A stretch of DNA of 64,000 nucleotides from Telopea speciosissima (lineage: Eukaryota > Streptophyta > Magnoliopsida > Proteales > Proteaceae): the NCBI RefSeq assembly GCF_018873765.1, contig NC_057925.1, forward strand, positions 44,857,010 to 44,921,009. The letters run 5' to 3'. The notes under the pieces were generated by a model that saw only the letters and a program-made list of their open reading frames with translations, was not told where the DNA came from and made no database searches. How positions within the stretch are numbered: position 1 is the first letter of the stretch; every line of letters starts with the position of its first letter. Positions 54,489 through 64,000 of the stretch are shown here, one piece after another. The translations under genes were made by a program, and so were the position numbers.

Positions 54489-55230
54489 TGAAAATTTCAG
54501 GAACTGCAGTAAATGTGCTCTGTGTGTGAAGTGAATTTATAAAAAATATTATTTATTTTGGAAATCCATAATACTTGATACATAAATTTGAAATCAAGAA
54601 TAGACTTAACATAAGACTTGATTACGAAAACTTGAATACCAAGACTTGAATATGAAAACTTACACAGACTTGATGATACTTGTAAAAATAATAAAATAAA
54701 GAAAAGCTTGGGTGGACAACTTGGTTGAACTGGAAGTGGTGAGCTGGACAGTCTGGGTTGGGGATGAAGAGCTTCTTCCTTACACAAGACTAACAAACTC
54801 AAAATTGAAAAAACTAAAAACTCTGGCTTTGAGAATTTAGATCTAGTTCTCTATCCTCAGAATCTGGTGCCTCCTTTGAAGAAAACTTCTCTTATTTATA
54901 AGCAGAAAGAGATCCTATTTGCTTTGTGAAATCTACTGATGGTTTGTACAATTTCTTGATTTGCGAAAGGAATCTTACAGGGTGATGTCAAATCTTCTTC
55001 AGGAATCTTGCAGGGCGGTGTCAACTCTTCTTCTTTGCTTCAGCTTTTAGATTTGCTTTCTCTGTTCGTGACAACAGAATTTGTCGGTCCAATAGGTGGT
55101 CTTGGATTAGAATCTTCTAGGATTGCTTTGTCGATCCAATAGGTGATCTTGGATTGGTATCTTCTAGGATCACATCGAGGCATTCCACGTGTCAAGGACA
55201 CTGTTTTCCTCATTGGTTCGATCCAGGGAT
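54489..55230 (-). repeat. LTR of a truncated Copia-type element
   Basis: On the minus strand it ends CTGAAATTTTCA right before the primer-binding site. It has TTATAAATAAGAGAAG as a likely TATA region and several AATAAA-like sites. Its start is not fixed; TGTCC or TGAGG near 55200-55230 are candidates. No coding region is attached. Confidence 0.6.
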
Positions 55231-55295
55231 TTTACCGTATTAGAGTGGGCCCGGTAGTGGCTTGACTAACTAATATCCTGAGTTAGTAACAGTAA

Positions 55296-57006
55296 TGATG
55301 AGCACATTTATGTGTGAAATCTTAGGGCATAAAACATATATTTTACCACATTGGACAGAGTTACTCGGTGCTTTCTTGTGCTTTTCAGGGTTTAGGTGAA
55401 TTCTTGTGAAAATGGAGGAGATGATGCTAAGGAAATATTTTTAAGTTCTTTAGAGGTGTTAATAGTATGGATGCGTAGCCCATCGAGCCAGCTTCGCAAT
55501 GGTTCAAACGACACTTGATTTCGAGTTGAAACGAAGAAGTTATGGCCATTTCCATAACGATGCGCGAAAATGGTCTACATGGGCTTATTTATAATTATTG
55601 ACAGTCGGACGGGGACAAAGTAAAGCGAAAGTTCAGATTTGAGGGGCTTTAGCACAATCTAAGAAGTTTTTCTGTTAGCCGAGAGATTTCATTTGGAGGG
55701 CTCTGGACAGTCCAACTTCAACTTGAGATATCTTGGGCTCCCCAACTCCAAATTGGACGAATTTTGGGTGATTTTTCACAAGGAACACAATGGTGAGGCC
55801 TATGTAACCACCCCATGCTCCACGTTTTTTAAAGAACAGATTTGGCATTTCAATAATTATGAGTGGAATCCTAGTCATCACTCTCTCTCTCTCTTCCAAC
55901 TTTTCAAGGGCACTCCTGGAACTTTACTTGGGATAGATTTATTTTGAAAGATATTTTCTCATCTATGGAAGGTTGAAAAATCAAAGATGCTTTGATTTTA
56001 TTGCTTGGAGAAGATATCTATAAAGAAAAGGAAGCACAAGTTAGAATTAGAAATTTACTTTTCTAAAAATAGAAGGTTTATGTAAACAATATTCTCTTCT
56101 CTCCCTCTTTCTATTTTTTCTTTTTTTCTTGGGATTCAAGGCATTGTAAAAGAGGAAGGAGAAGAGACTATTCTCTTTCTGAGGGAATATTTCTCCTACA
56201 CTTCCCTCTTCTCTCTTCTCTTCTCTTTCCCCTATAAATACCCCTACCCTCTCCTTTGTAATGTGGTTCATTCACTTAGTGAAATTTCTTCTCTTCTTTT
56301 CCTTCTAAATTGTAATTTTTGGCTTTCTAGTTTTTAGTTTTGATTTCATAAGATTAGTTCTTTCAAGTTCTTAGTTTTGATTTCATAAATCTAGTTTAAT
56401 GGTTGTAATAGGTTTTGCTTAAATATCTTCAATATGGTTGAAATAGTTTTAGTTTAAAGCTTCCTAGTCTAAGTTCCTATGTTGATGACAAGACTTGGAG
56501 ATTTAGAAGAGGAAGCCATGGTAAGTTTATTCAAGTATTCATGCAAGCAAGTTCAATCCGGTTCAAGCACATCAAGGTATCTCATTCTCTAAACCCTTAA
56601 TCTCATTCTCCCTCTCCTCTATCTCTCTCTATCTTCTTCTTCTTCTCCCTCTATTTCTTTTAATTTTTTTATATGGTTGTGGTATGTGAATGCACTTTTA
56701 TTCCCTTATTTCTTTTTATGTGGTTATGAAGTATGGCTGCGTTTTTGTTATTCCTTCCAATTTACGTTAGTTTGATAGGTCAGATGCTCATATGTTAGGA
56801 CGCCAACTTAATCCCTTAATTTTGTTAGATGCTTATGAGTTAGGATGCATTAATTTTCATTAGTTTGATTAGTTTAATTTAATACTTTAATTTGGTTTAC
56901 TTTGCATTACTTGTAAGTTAGTTAAATAGAGTGGCGTATATCTTCTCTTGTTCGACCCATAGCTACGATTGACCCGTACGCTTGCGGTATTATTTTAACT
57001 CAAACA
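55296..57006 (+). mobile_element. Solo LTR, 1.7 kb, with exact AGTAA duplication
   Basis: It starts TGATGAGCACATTTATG and ends TTTAACTCAAACA. AGTAA flanks both sides (55291-55295 and 57007-57011). A TATAAATACCCC box lies at about 56233. The end part GATTGACCCGTACGCTTGCGG is of a kind common in large plant Gypsy LTRs. No internal region is left, so it arose by LTR-LTR recombination. Confidence 0.88.
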
Positions 57007-57078
57007 AGTAACATTTTTTATTTTTATTTTTAAGTGATTTGCTTACTTTTTGCTACCTTTCATTTGAATGGATTTGCC

Positions 57079-57726
57079 TTAGGATTTGATCACGAATCTA
57101 GCTGTTGAAGAAGTGACCTGCTGCGTAATGAGGTCATTATCTTTGCATGGGTCTTGTGCAAATTGGCCTTGATGAAGGTGGTGGGATATTGATCCCATAC
57201 TGAATCTTTCTTCTTCGTCTTCATCTTCATCACTTACTGGTCTAAGTTCTTCTAGTTCAGCTTTTAGCTGTCGGTGTTTTACTCTGATTTCTTTTGTAGA
57301 TCCTTGAGAAGGAGATAGCGTTGGTATCGGTTGTAGTCCTGTTATGATCTTGATGATAGTTTCTTTGCTGCACTTGGTTAGGTAGCATCTGTTCCACCAT
57401 TTGACATAAAATGACCTGGTAAGGTTACGCAGGGTTGATTCTACTGATTCGAGATAATTGATTTGGTAATCACAATACATTATCCATGCAAGATGGCAAT
57501 GTAAAAAGAATCGAAAAAGGTCAGATTGTTCTGGGACTTTTGCTGTGGGTTTGCAAAAAATGACAAAGATATCCATGAGTTCCGATGGTAAAATCTCTTT
57601 GATTGGGCCATAAGCAGTCCACCATTTTGAGAACCACTTTGGAATTGGGCTGGAAAACTTGTAGTCAAAGCAGATAACCAAGAATGGCGATTTTTTGAAT
57701 TTTGATAAAGGAAGGCAAATTGCCAT
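57079..57726 (-). CDS. Unidentified 215-codon ORF, possibly retroelement-derived
   Basis: I do not recognise this protein. It is fully open, rich in Trp, Phe and Tyr in its first 120 residues (PIPKWFSKWWTAYGP, then SFYVKWWNRCYL), and has an acidic stretch DEDEDEEE at about residues 165-172. No metal-binding cluster or catalytic motif is visible. The style recalls leading regions of plant retroelement or pararetrovirus-like polyproteins, but that is only an impression. It sits directly right of a solo LTR, on the opposite strand. It may equally be part of a host gene with exons outside the open frame. Confidence 0.35.
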   Translation of the reverse strand: MAICLPLSKFKKSPFLVICFDYKFSSPIPKWFSKWWTAYGPIKEILPSELMDIFVIFCKPTAKVPEQSDLFRFFLHCHLAWIMYCDYQINYLESVESTLRNLTRSFYVKWWNRCYLTKCSKETIIKIITGLQPIPTLSPSQGSTKEIRVKHRQLKAELEELRPVSDEDEDEEERFSMGSISHHLHQGQFAQDPCKDNDLITQQVTSSTARFVIKS

Positions 57727-58592
57727 GCATCCATATAATCAAGATACTGGTACCCCTACCGTTAGATGAGAACAGTAAAGTGATGATGTCATCACTCAAA
57801 TATTAACTAAATGCCCATAATACCCTTAATGAAGGTGTTTTTACATATTTACCCTCATTTGTTTGTAACCCTAACCTGTCGGTTTATCTCTCTCCTCTCT
57901 CACTCCTTCCTCTTACTGTCGGAGTCCCCTGCTATTTTACCAGAGTAGCCCTCGAAGACCCCTTCCACTGCTGGTCCCTCTATGGTCATAGCTTCTTGGT
58001 TGTACGGCTCCCACACTATCGAATGGTTCTGTCGATTTGGTTATCTTAGTTGCTGATTGGAGGTTTCATCTTGAACCGTTTCTGATTTTGAATCTTGTAA
58101 TTACATCTTTTAGTTATGATCCGTATCTTGGGGTCTTCTTCTTCCTGCAACCCCACCCGCCTCCACCCCTCTTCACCTATGAGTGACCAAATATAGTCGC
58201 CTTCAGCCCCGATGTCTTATTCCCCATCCCTCTGCACATCGGAATGACCAAACATTGTCTTCTTCTGCCCTCACCACTGGAACAGCCACGCTCTCTGTGT
58301 CTCTCGAGACGATCAAAAGCCCCCACCCCAAAAGACATTATAAACACAAACCCCAACTCCATCTCTACTCTGACTTTGTTTTCCAAGAACTCATCTCATC
58401 TCTCCTCTATGTTTGATTCAAAAGCAAAGCTGGATCTGTGGAATCTGAACGGATCAGATCCAATCGGATCTGATCGTAGCTTCGGGTTCAGGTGCGGTAC
58501 CATGGCTGAACCGGAAAGGAGGGGGACAGCGAACCTCCTGCCAAGAGGCCAAGGTAGCTTGCTAACTCTCAGCCTTGGGATAACAAATTAGT
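57727..58592. other. Unassigned sequence
   Basis: Several overlapping open frames occur on both strands at 58180-58590, but none resembles a known family. CACCC- and CCTC-rich stretches dominate. No repeat ends were resolved. Confidence 0.35.
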
Positions 58593-58916
58593 CTACCATG
58601 GAAATCTAATGCTGATTTTTTCCTTAACTTCCTGTTTTAATTTAATGTCAAAAGTTGTTCTTACTTGAACTTGCTCAGCCATTTCAAAACCCTCTTCAAA
58701 TTTAATTTTGACTTTGTCACCAATTTCTTTGGCAACAATGTCTTTGAATTTATCACTCGGAGCACCACCTTCCTGAACTCCTCTTTGGTTTGTATTTGCA
58801 TAATCCTTGCTCAAAGTATGAGAATTTCTCCCACAACTTGGAGGAAAATCTCGAATAACCAAAGCTCTCCTCTCAGAAATTTTAACAGTCATCATCATCC
58901 TTTGCCTAGTCTTCAA
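58593..58916 (-). pseudogene. SUVH-like (histone methyltransferase) gene fragment
   Basis: The segment RRALVIRDFPPSCGRNSHTLSK resembles the conserved RDFPPGCG motif found upstream of the SRA domain in SUVH5/SUVH6-type histone H3K9 methyltransferases. The rest (KFKDIVAKEIGDKVKIKFEEGFEMAEQ) is charged linker-like. No SRA, pre-SET or SET domain follows, so this is a fragment. A TIR-like sequence 0.2-0.3 kb to its right (59100-59215) suggests capture by a Mutator-like element. Confidence 0.5.
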
Positions 58917-59099
58917 GATTCAATTCAATTGTAATGAGTAATTACTAGAGGCCCTTGTAATAAGTAAGGGAAGATGGTGGCTTACTGGAGAAGAGGTAGT
59001 GAAGGGAGATGGGGGCTTACCGTAGATGGGAGAGACAGGTTCTCTGCCATTAGGGTTCAAGAGTGGAAATAAGGGAAGAAGAAGAAGAGGAGGACAAGG

Positions 59100-59215
59100 G
59101 TAAAATTGTCATTTTCTTCTAAAACTAATAGAGTTAGTACTCAAGGGTACGAAAGTAATTTTTGAAATTCCAAGGGTGGTAGACGTAAATTGCCCCTTAA
59201 TCTAAATCAGAGAAA
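59100..59215. repeat. Possible Mutator-like terminal repeat
   Basis: Inverted, this reads GGGGCAATTTACGTCTACC followed by ACCCTTGGAATTTC and TACTTTCGTACCCTTGAG. That is the look of a plant MULE terminus. A matching copy on the other side of the SUVH-like fragment was not found. Confidence 0.35.
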
Positions 59216-59269
59216 TAATATGGTAAGTCACTTTTGCTTTTCTAACTGTTGGAATATTTCATTACTTTC

Positions 59270-60240
59270 ATCTTACCTTCCTAGTTGGCTAATGAAGATT
59301 TCTGGTGGTATACTCTTGCCAAAGATGGCCGTTTCTCAACTCGTCGAGCTGCTCTTTATCTAACTCTTAATTGAAATCGTGTTCATTTCAATTCTAAGTG
59401 TGCCACCTGGTGGAATTTATTTTGGAAACTTTCCATACACCCTAAATTTAAAATATTTTTTTGGTGTGTTTTACATGCAGGAATTCCAACCAGATGAACT
59501 ATTTCAAAATGGATTCCAGTCAACCCTAATTGTGTACTGTGTGGACACTCACCGGAATCAATCTGACACATTCTCCTCTCTTGAACCTGGGCCAAGCACA
59601 TCTGGTGTTGGCCCTTTGGGATTGAGAACATAACTTCTCTCCCACCGATCATTGGATAAATTCTGCAGCTCTTTCCTTTCCCAAAGCCCTCTTGACAAAA
59701 AAATCCCTAAAATGATTTTTTTTTGTTTTTATAATTACATGTTATTTCATATGGGATTCTAGAAACAAAGTCATGTTTGGGAAAGCTAAGGCTGACCCTA
59801 TGAGAACAATGGCTCTCATCAATCGTTGGATCACAAACCTTAAATAATCCTATTCGCACTTCTATCTAAGAATAATACTATTCATTTTACTCCATCATAT
59901 AACCCGATTTCTATTAGTAGTTTAAATTTACCTCAGCTTGATTATCTGATTTTAATATGTGTACGAATCTTCAAACCAGGTGTAGATTCTAGATTCTACG
60001 GCTTGGGCTTTTTGTATTTTGTCTCAAGGATGCATCGTTTTAGCAGCTGCACATTTTTTGACTGCGTACCATGCTTTGGAGCCGGAAGTGACATCAATAG
60101 TATCTGGATGGCAACAAGCTTCCAGAATGGGTTTTAGGATTAAGGAGATTTGGGTCTCAAACAAGGAAGTTCTTCAACATCTCCCACATCCCGTTTAGAA
60201 TCCCTGGTCGTGGCCCGTGGGACATTTTGTCTTTGTTAAT
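59270..60240 (+). pseudogene. Decayed L1-type LINE (zf-RVT and RNase H)
   Basis: Translation in shifting frames gives WWYTLAKDGRFSTR, WKLSIHPKFKIFFW, NCVLCGHSPES and AKHIWCWPFGI (zf-RVT), then WDSRNKVMFGKAK and LINRWITNLK, and weak RNase H pieces. Stops are frequent. The right end runs toward an oppositely oriented LINE remnant. Confidence 0.7.
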
Positions 60241-60297
60241 GAATCTTAACACTTGTGTACATGTTGATACAATTTTTTTGCTAACCATGATAACTCT

Positions 60298-60783
60298 TTA
60301 ATTTTTTGGATGACAAAGTTTGTTTGGAAAGCAATCCAAGGTTATCAACTCCTTTGGTATGATAAGAACAATGTAGATACTTTTTTTATTCCCTATTAAT
60401 TTAATTTTCTTTTTCATAAAAAAAATGTGAATGAAAGAGTTGGAGAAGGAACAAAGAATGCAAATAAAAAAAAATTTTGAAGAGGCAAAGAGGTACTCTA
60501 TATGGATTCCTAGTGGCTCTGCCATCCAAATGTGTTTTGCAGAAGTACAATATATAAAAAGATGCCAAATGAACTCCATTTTAAGCTTACATCGTGGACA
60601 TAAGGGATCCACCTCCATAATATCTACAAGTTTATCTCTAGTTATAATCCCTTCAATTAATACTTTCCTCATGAAAATTTTAAAGTGAGGATGGAGTTTA
60701 AATTTCAACAACACTTTCCAAAATCCTTTTTTCACATAATTGCTTTGACATCGCATATTTCTTTTTAAAAGAAACTTGGCCAA
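60298..60783 (-). pseudogene. LINE fragment (zf-RVT), opposite strand
   Basis: The open frame contains WKVLLKFKLHPHFKIFMRK, then LCPRCKLKMEFIWHLFIYCTSAKHIW, a zf-RVT segment with its Cys pair and His/Cys cluster. Only this part of ORF2 remains. It differs enough from the neighbouring LINE remnant to be a separate insertion. Confidence 0.7.
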
Positions 60784-61564
60784 TCTACCAATATAGGTTA
60801 AGGGACATATCGTTCAAAGAGGGAAACCATTTAATTGAGACTTTTGCAATTATTCTAGTAATATAAAGGAGAAAAATGTGAAATAAGAACCCAACGGTCC
60901 AATGGTCATTAACTATCAAGTCACTTGAAAAAAAAAAAAAGGGAGTAGGCCAATACATGGATGGAATAAAAAAATTATAATTAACAGTCAGTTAAAAAAA
61001 TTAAAATCCCTAAATTACCCTTGACCAGTATTGATTTACAATTTTACCCTAACCTACCGATCCCATTGTCATCTTCAAGCTCACAATGAAACATTACGAA
61101 CACACTCTCTCTCTCCCTCTCGTTCTTTATTTTTCCCAAAATTAAATTTATCTTCTCCACCGACCTTTCTGCAAAGAGAGAGTCGCACGTAGCTAAGGAT
61201 TGGAGATGCTGGGCTGCCCTAAGCATTGCAGAGCTTCAGTTCTTGGATAAGTCGGAATTTGTATTTAAAGATTCTAATCTTTCCGGGGGAAATTTTGGTT
61301 TGAGTCTCCATTTCCGATGGAGCAAACCCTACCACACATCTTGTTCAGTTCCTAAGGTCAAACTCGCAACTGATTCCTGTTTGAGTTTGGGGTTTACGAT
61401 ATGATCGAGACAGGCAGATATCAGAAGAAGAAGAAGAAGATTGGGAGAAGAGAAACAAAATGCTGGAGCGCTGCCTTGGAGCTCGTCGTGTTTGACAAAT
61501 CCAAAGAGCTTTTAGGCATGGTAAGGTCACGATTCTCTGCCTCTTCATGACTGTTATTGTGCTT
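60784..61564. other. Unassigned sequence
   Basis: A CT tract lies near 61105-61120 and an (AGA)n tract at 61423-61440. A possible coding stretch at about 61440-61520 (CWSAALELVVFDKSKELLGM) was not identified. No repeat ends were resolved. Confidence 0.35.
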
Positions 61565-61850
61565 CGTAGCTACATAGGCGCTGGCAAATTCGGCACCCCT
61601 GAACAAGATTTTGAGGAGATAAGGGACCATCTTAGCTTCCGCAAGAAGGCCCAAATTTCCAATCTCATTGGAAAATGCCCATCGTTGCTCATTGTAAGAA
61701 CTCAAAATCCTGTTCAAAGATATGGTTGAGGAGATTAAGCAAATGGATTTGGACCTAAAAAAATACATGTTTATGAGTGCTCTATTTGTATTTACATCAA
61801 TGACAAAATCGATATGGAAGCAGAAATTGGAGGCTTATGGAAGGTGGGTT
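61565..61850 (+). pseudogene. mTERF-family gene fragment
   Basis: mTERF proteins control organellar gene expression in plants. The first piece, KFGTPEQDFEEIRDHLSFRK followed by AQISNLIGKCPSLLIV, matches the first mTERF repeats (the RDHGFSKTQISNLI-type motif). After a deletion and frameshift the second piece, MVEEIKQMDLDLKKYMF then FTSMTKSIWKQKLEAYGRW, matches the later repeat (the SMSKSTWEKKVEVYKRWGW-type motif). It ends at GRW, about 45 bp before the left arm of a long-inverted-repeat element. Confidence 0.7.
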
Positions 61851-62299
61851 TTGGTTAGGCTTAGGTTTAGTTTTGCAGGAAAGGAGTGGGGTATTTTGGA
61901 TCTGACTCCTCTGCTTTTAAATTTTGTACTTCCATGACCTCTCACTGTGCCACCTGGCCTGACAGCCATCCAACGGCTGAGATTAAAAAAATTCAAAATA
62001 TTTTGAAAAACACATGAGATGGTTTTTTGAATCACCTTGAACCTCAAACCAAACCCACCCGACCGGTTCGGCTCATCAACCCAAACCCAAAATCATGGAA
62101 GAACTGTTATCCTGTCAATCTCCAGTCGTCGGACCTCAAAATCTCCGACAGAAAATCAGCCGAGACCCTTGCAGCCGAGGAATTTTCTAGTAGATCCACT
62201 CTATGAAGTTGAAGACGAATTCCAAGCCTAAATGGATAGAGATCTCGCTGGCAGGCGATTCGGATAAGGAGAATCATCTGATCACTTGATGCATCTATT

Positions 62300-62557
62300 G
62301 CAGAGGAACTGAGTTCGATCCGACAGAAGCTGGAACGGTTGAGATTAGAGAAGGAAAAGACAGAAGAAATTGAGAGAGAAGGAATCACTCTTTCCCTCAA
62401 ATGCGCTGCTTGTGGTTGCCATCGCAACTTCCACTGTCGTGAACCTGAAGAAATCACTCTTTCCTTCGATTTCCACCACCACCCTCCATGGATTCTGCTT
62501 CGATTTACACGGACTACTTCCAAAACCCTAAAAAAAAAAACAAAAAGGGAAAACTGA
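62300..62557 (+). pseudogene. Chimeric fragment: coiled coil joined in frame to a ZF-HD zinc finger piece
   Basis: The frame reads EELSSIRQKLERLRLEKEKTEE, a coiled-coil-like stretch of unknown source, then directly LKCAACGCHRNFHCREPEE (about 62390-62452). The second part is the core of the zinc-finger homeodomain/MIF zinc finger with its Cys and His ligands (CAACGCHRNFH). The following residues (SFDFHHHPPWILLRF) are unfamiliar. The fusion is in frame within an open frame from 62339, so a fused product is conceivable. No homeodomain is present. Confidence 0.65.
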
Positions 62558-63022
62558 AAGAGCACAAGTTCCTGCCTTGATATTCGAGAAACCCACACCT
62601 AACTCCAAATCCAACTGTATCTTACCAAGATTTCTTCTTTCATTACTCACAGTAGCAGTAGCAATGGCAGTGGAACTGAAGAGATGAGCGACAAAAGTGA
62701 CCACGGCACATGCTCTATTACTCTTACACCGGCTAGCCTTTCCCTTACTACCTGAACCTGACTTGCTCTTACCCAAAGGTGACGAAGAAGCGGAGGATGA
62801 AGACGACGATGATGGAGAAAAGATCGGTAACAGAGAAGGGATCTCAAAATTAGTCCGAGCCTTAGACCCCCTGAGTCTCCTCTCCGCCGCATCGTAAGCC
62901 CTCGCCGCCTCTTCAGCCGTATTGAACGTGCCAAGCCAGTGCCGACACCGCCCTACACGAACACAAATCTCAGCCGACCACCGACCCCACGGCCTCTTCC
63001 TCACCCCTTCGTAACCTTCTTC
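62528..63022 (-). pseudogene. AP2/ERF-domain gene fragment
   Basis: The AP2/ERF DNA-binding domain is nearly complete (62840-63022): [18 protein letters not shown], then [36 protein letters not shown]. The WGRW, WLGTF and AARAYDAAE elements that hold the fold are present. A Ser-rich linker and [11 protein letters not shown] follow. The first codons before YEGVR are interrupted by a stop a few residues upstream, so the native N-terminus is gone. ERF proteins bind GCC-box promoters; this copy lies inside the inverted-repeat element and is antisense to the ZF-HD fragment. Confidence 0.8.
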
Positions 63023-63061
63023 ACTGAATCAACCCCGACAATGCTTCCTGCACTTTGGCTG

Positions 63062-63104
63062 CAGCGGTGGCGGTGGCGGTGGCGGTGGTGGTGGTGGTGG
63101 TGGG
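63062..63104. repeat. (GGTGGC)n/(GGT)n microsatellite
   Basis: GGTGGC hexamers pass into GGT triplets ending TGGGTTGG. It lies between the ERF fragment and the right inverted repeat. Confidence 0.85.
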
Positions 63105-63559
63105 TTGGTTTGAGTGAGTTTGAACTGGTCGGGTAGGTTTGTTTTTAAGCCTAAGGTGGTTCAAACACGATATGATGAAGTTTTCAAAATATTTTGAATT
63201 TTTTTAATCTCACCCATTGGATGGTTGTCAGGCCAGGTAGTGCAGTGAGAGGTCATGGAAATAAGATGGAAGTACAAAATTTGGAAGTAGAGGAGTCGGA
63301 TCAGAGGTATTTTAGGTTGAAGATGAAGGAAGGGTAATATTATAATGTTTTAGTATAAGAGTAAAATAGTCTTTTCACATCAATAACTAACAGCAGACTA
63401 ACACTTTTACTGTAGAGGAGGACATTTGAGTATTTTTAAAAATCAAGGGATGATTTGAATTTCATTTGAAAATCAGGGGTGACATATAATTTACCTAAAA
63501 TAAAGATGAGAACAAAGGAATACCTAGTTTTGAGAACTCGAGCCTAGCCTAACGCAGTA

Positions 63560-64000
63560 ACGCTCATGACGCTGAGATAACAATCTCCACGTAGGTTTGG
63601 TAGAAGAGCCTTATTGTGGCGACCCAAATATTCCCAAGAAATCAAGGACCAGCCACGTCTATCATCTTGAATTCCCTTCTAAAATCGAGCACTGATGGAA
63701 TCTAGCTAACTGGAGACAAACAGTTTTTGACAACAAAAAATAGGACATCTAGAACATAGGAATAGAACTAAGTATAGATTTGATGACAACCGACTTACCA
63801 ACCTGTGAAAGTAAGGGCACCTGCCAAAGACCTAATTTAAAACGAACTCGGTCAATAACCTTGTTCCAAATTGCTATTTTTTAACACGTAGGAACTACAT
63901 GATGTCCAGCACCCTCTTCCTATGCTCTTCTGATGTCCCCTTGCTAAAACAGACCCCACTCTTGGAGAAGTTAATTTGCTGGCCGGTTAAATCCTAAATC
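63560..64000 (-). pseudogene. L1-type LINE reverse transcriptase fragment at the right edge
   Basis: On the minus strand the sequence entering from the edge translates DLTGQQINFSKSGVCFSKGTSEEHRKRVLDIM, the segment after the RT palm in plant L1 elements. Later pieces decay through stops (CPYFHRLVSRLSSNL). It continues beyond the window. Confidence 0.7.

Larger units (their letters stand above)
61890..63318. mobile_element. Long-inverted-repeat (Pack-MULE-like) element with ERF and ZF-HD fragments
   Basis: The left arm (about 61890-62075) and the inverse of the right arm (about 63112-63318) match through GACTCCTCT, AAATTTTGTACTTCCAT, GACCTCTCACTG, ACCTGGCCTGACA, CCATCCAA and AAAAAAATTCAAAATATTTTGAAAA. 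Between them are pieces of host genes on both strands. A further terminus-like sequence continues to about 63495 on the right but not on the left, so the left end is probably truncated. No transposase and no clear target duplication. Confidence 0.7.

Noticed and set aside
1..64000. CRISPR arrays, operons, riboswitches, bacterial promoters
   Set aside because: None seen; introns, Pol III tRNA structure and LTR elements show a plant nuclear genome.

Overview
The window is plant nuclear DNA from a flowering plant, probably a non-grass. It carries a class I KNOX homeobox gene, a UBA-SEP-UBX (PUX) gene, a standard nuclear tRNA-Trp(CCA), and a dense cover of plant transposons: Copia and other LTR elements, L1-type LINEs with RNase H, hAT, Mutator, Harbinger and CACTA-like MITEs, and Pack-MULEs. 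There are no operons or bacterial features. I cannot name the species.

Layout. (1) 1-1.05 kb: first two coding exons of a SHOOT MERISTEMLESS-like KNOX gene on the minus strand; the rest lies off the left edge. (2) 2-27 kb: intergenic DNA made of nested hAT-like elements, MITEs, LINE remnants, a Pack-MULE holding a pentatricopeptide-repeat (PPR) gene fragment (11.8-13.6 kb), and an intact tRNA-Trp gene (13.7 kb). (3) 27.6-48.6 kb: one PUX gene on the minus strand (4 exons, 393 codons). Its first intron is about 19.4 kb. It holds a 1.05-kb tandem duplication that copies the exon 2 splice acceptor, a 10-kb degenerate Copia element on the opposite strand, three LTRs of a second family nested inside that Copia, and a gag-only LTR element of the same second family. 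(4) 48.9-57 kb: a young 5'-truncated LINE with a 13-bp target duplication, another LTR of the second family, MITEs, tandem repeats and two further LTRs. (5) 57-64 kb: an unidentified ORF, a SUVH-like fragment, decayed LINEs, an mTERF fragment, and a long-inverted-repeat element carrying ERF and ZF-HD zinc-finger gene fragments.

Only the KNOX gene, the PUX gene and the tRNA look like functional host genes. Nearly everything else is transposon, remnant or captured gene fragment. The most informative structures are the very large, much-invaded PUX intron with its duplicated splice acceptor, the LTR family with unusual TGATG...CATTA termini (five copies, one gag-only), and two transduplicating elements, one carrying pieces of at least two transcription-factor genes. 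Exon boundaries were read by hand from splice sites and reading frame. Transposon calls rest on visible inverted repeats, target duplications and translated domains; no database was searched.
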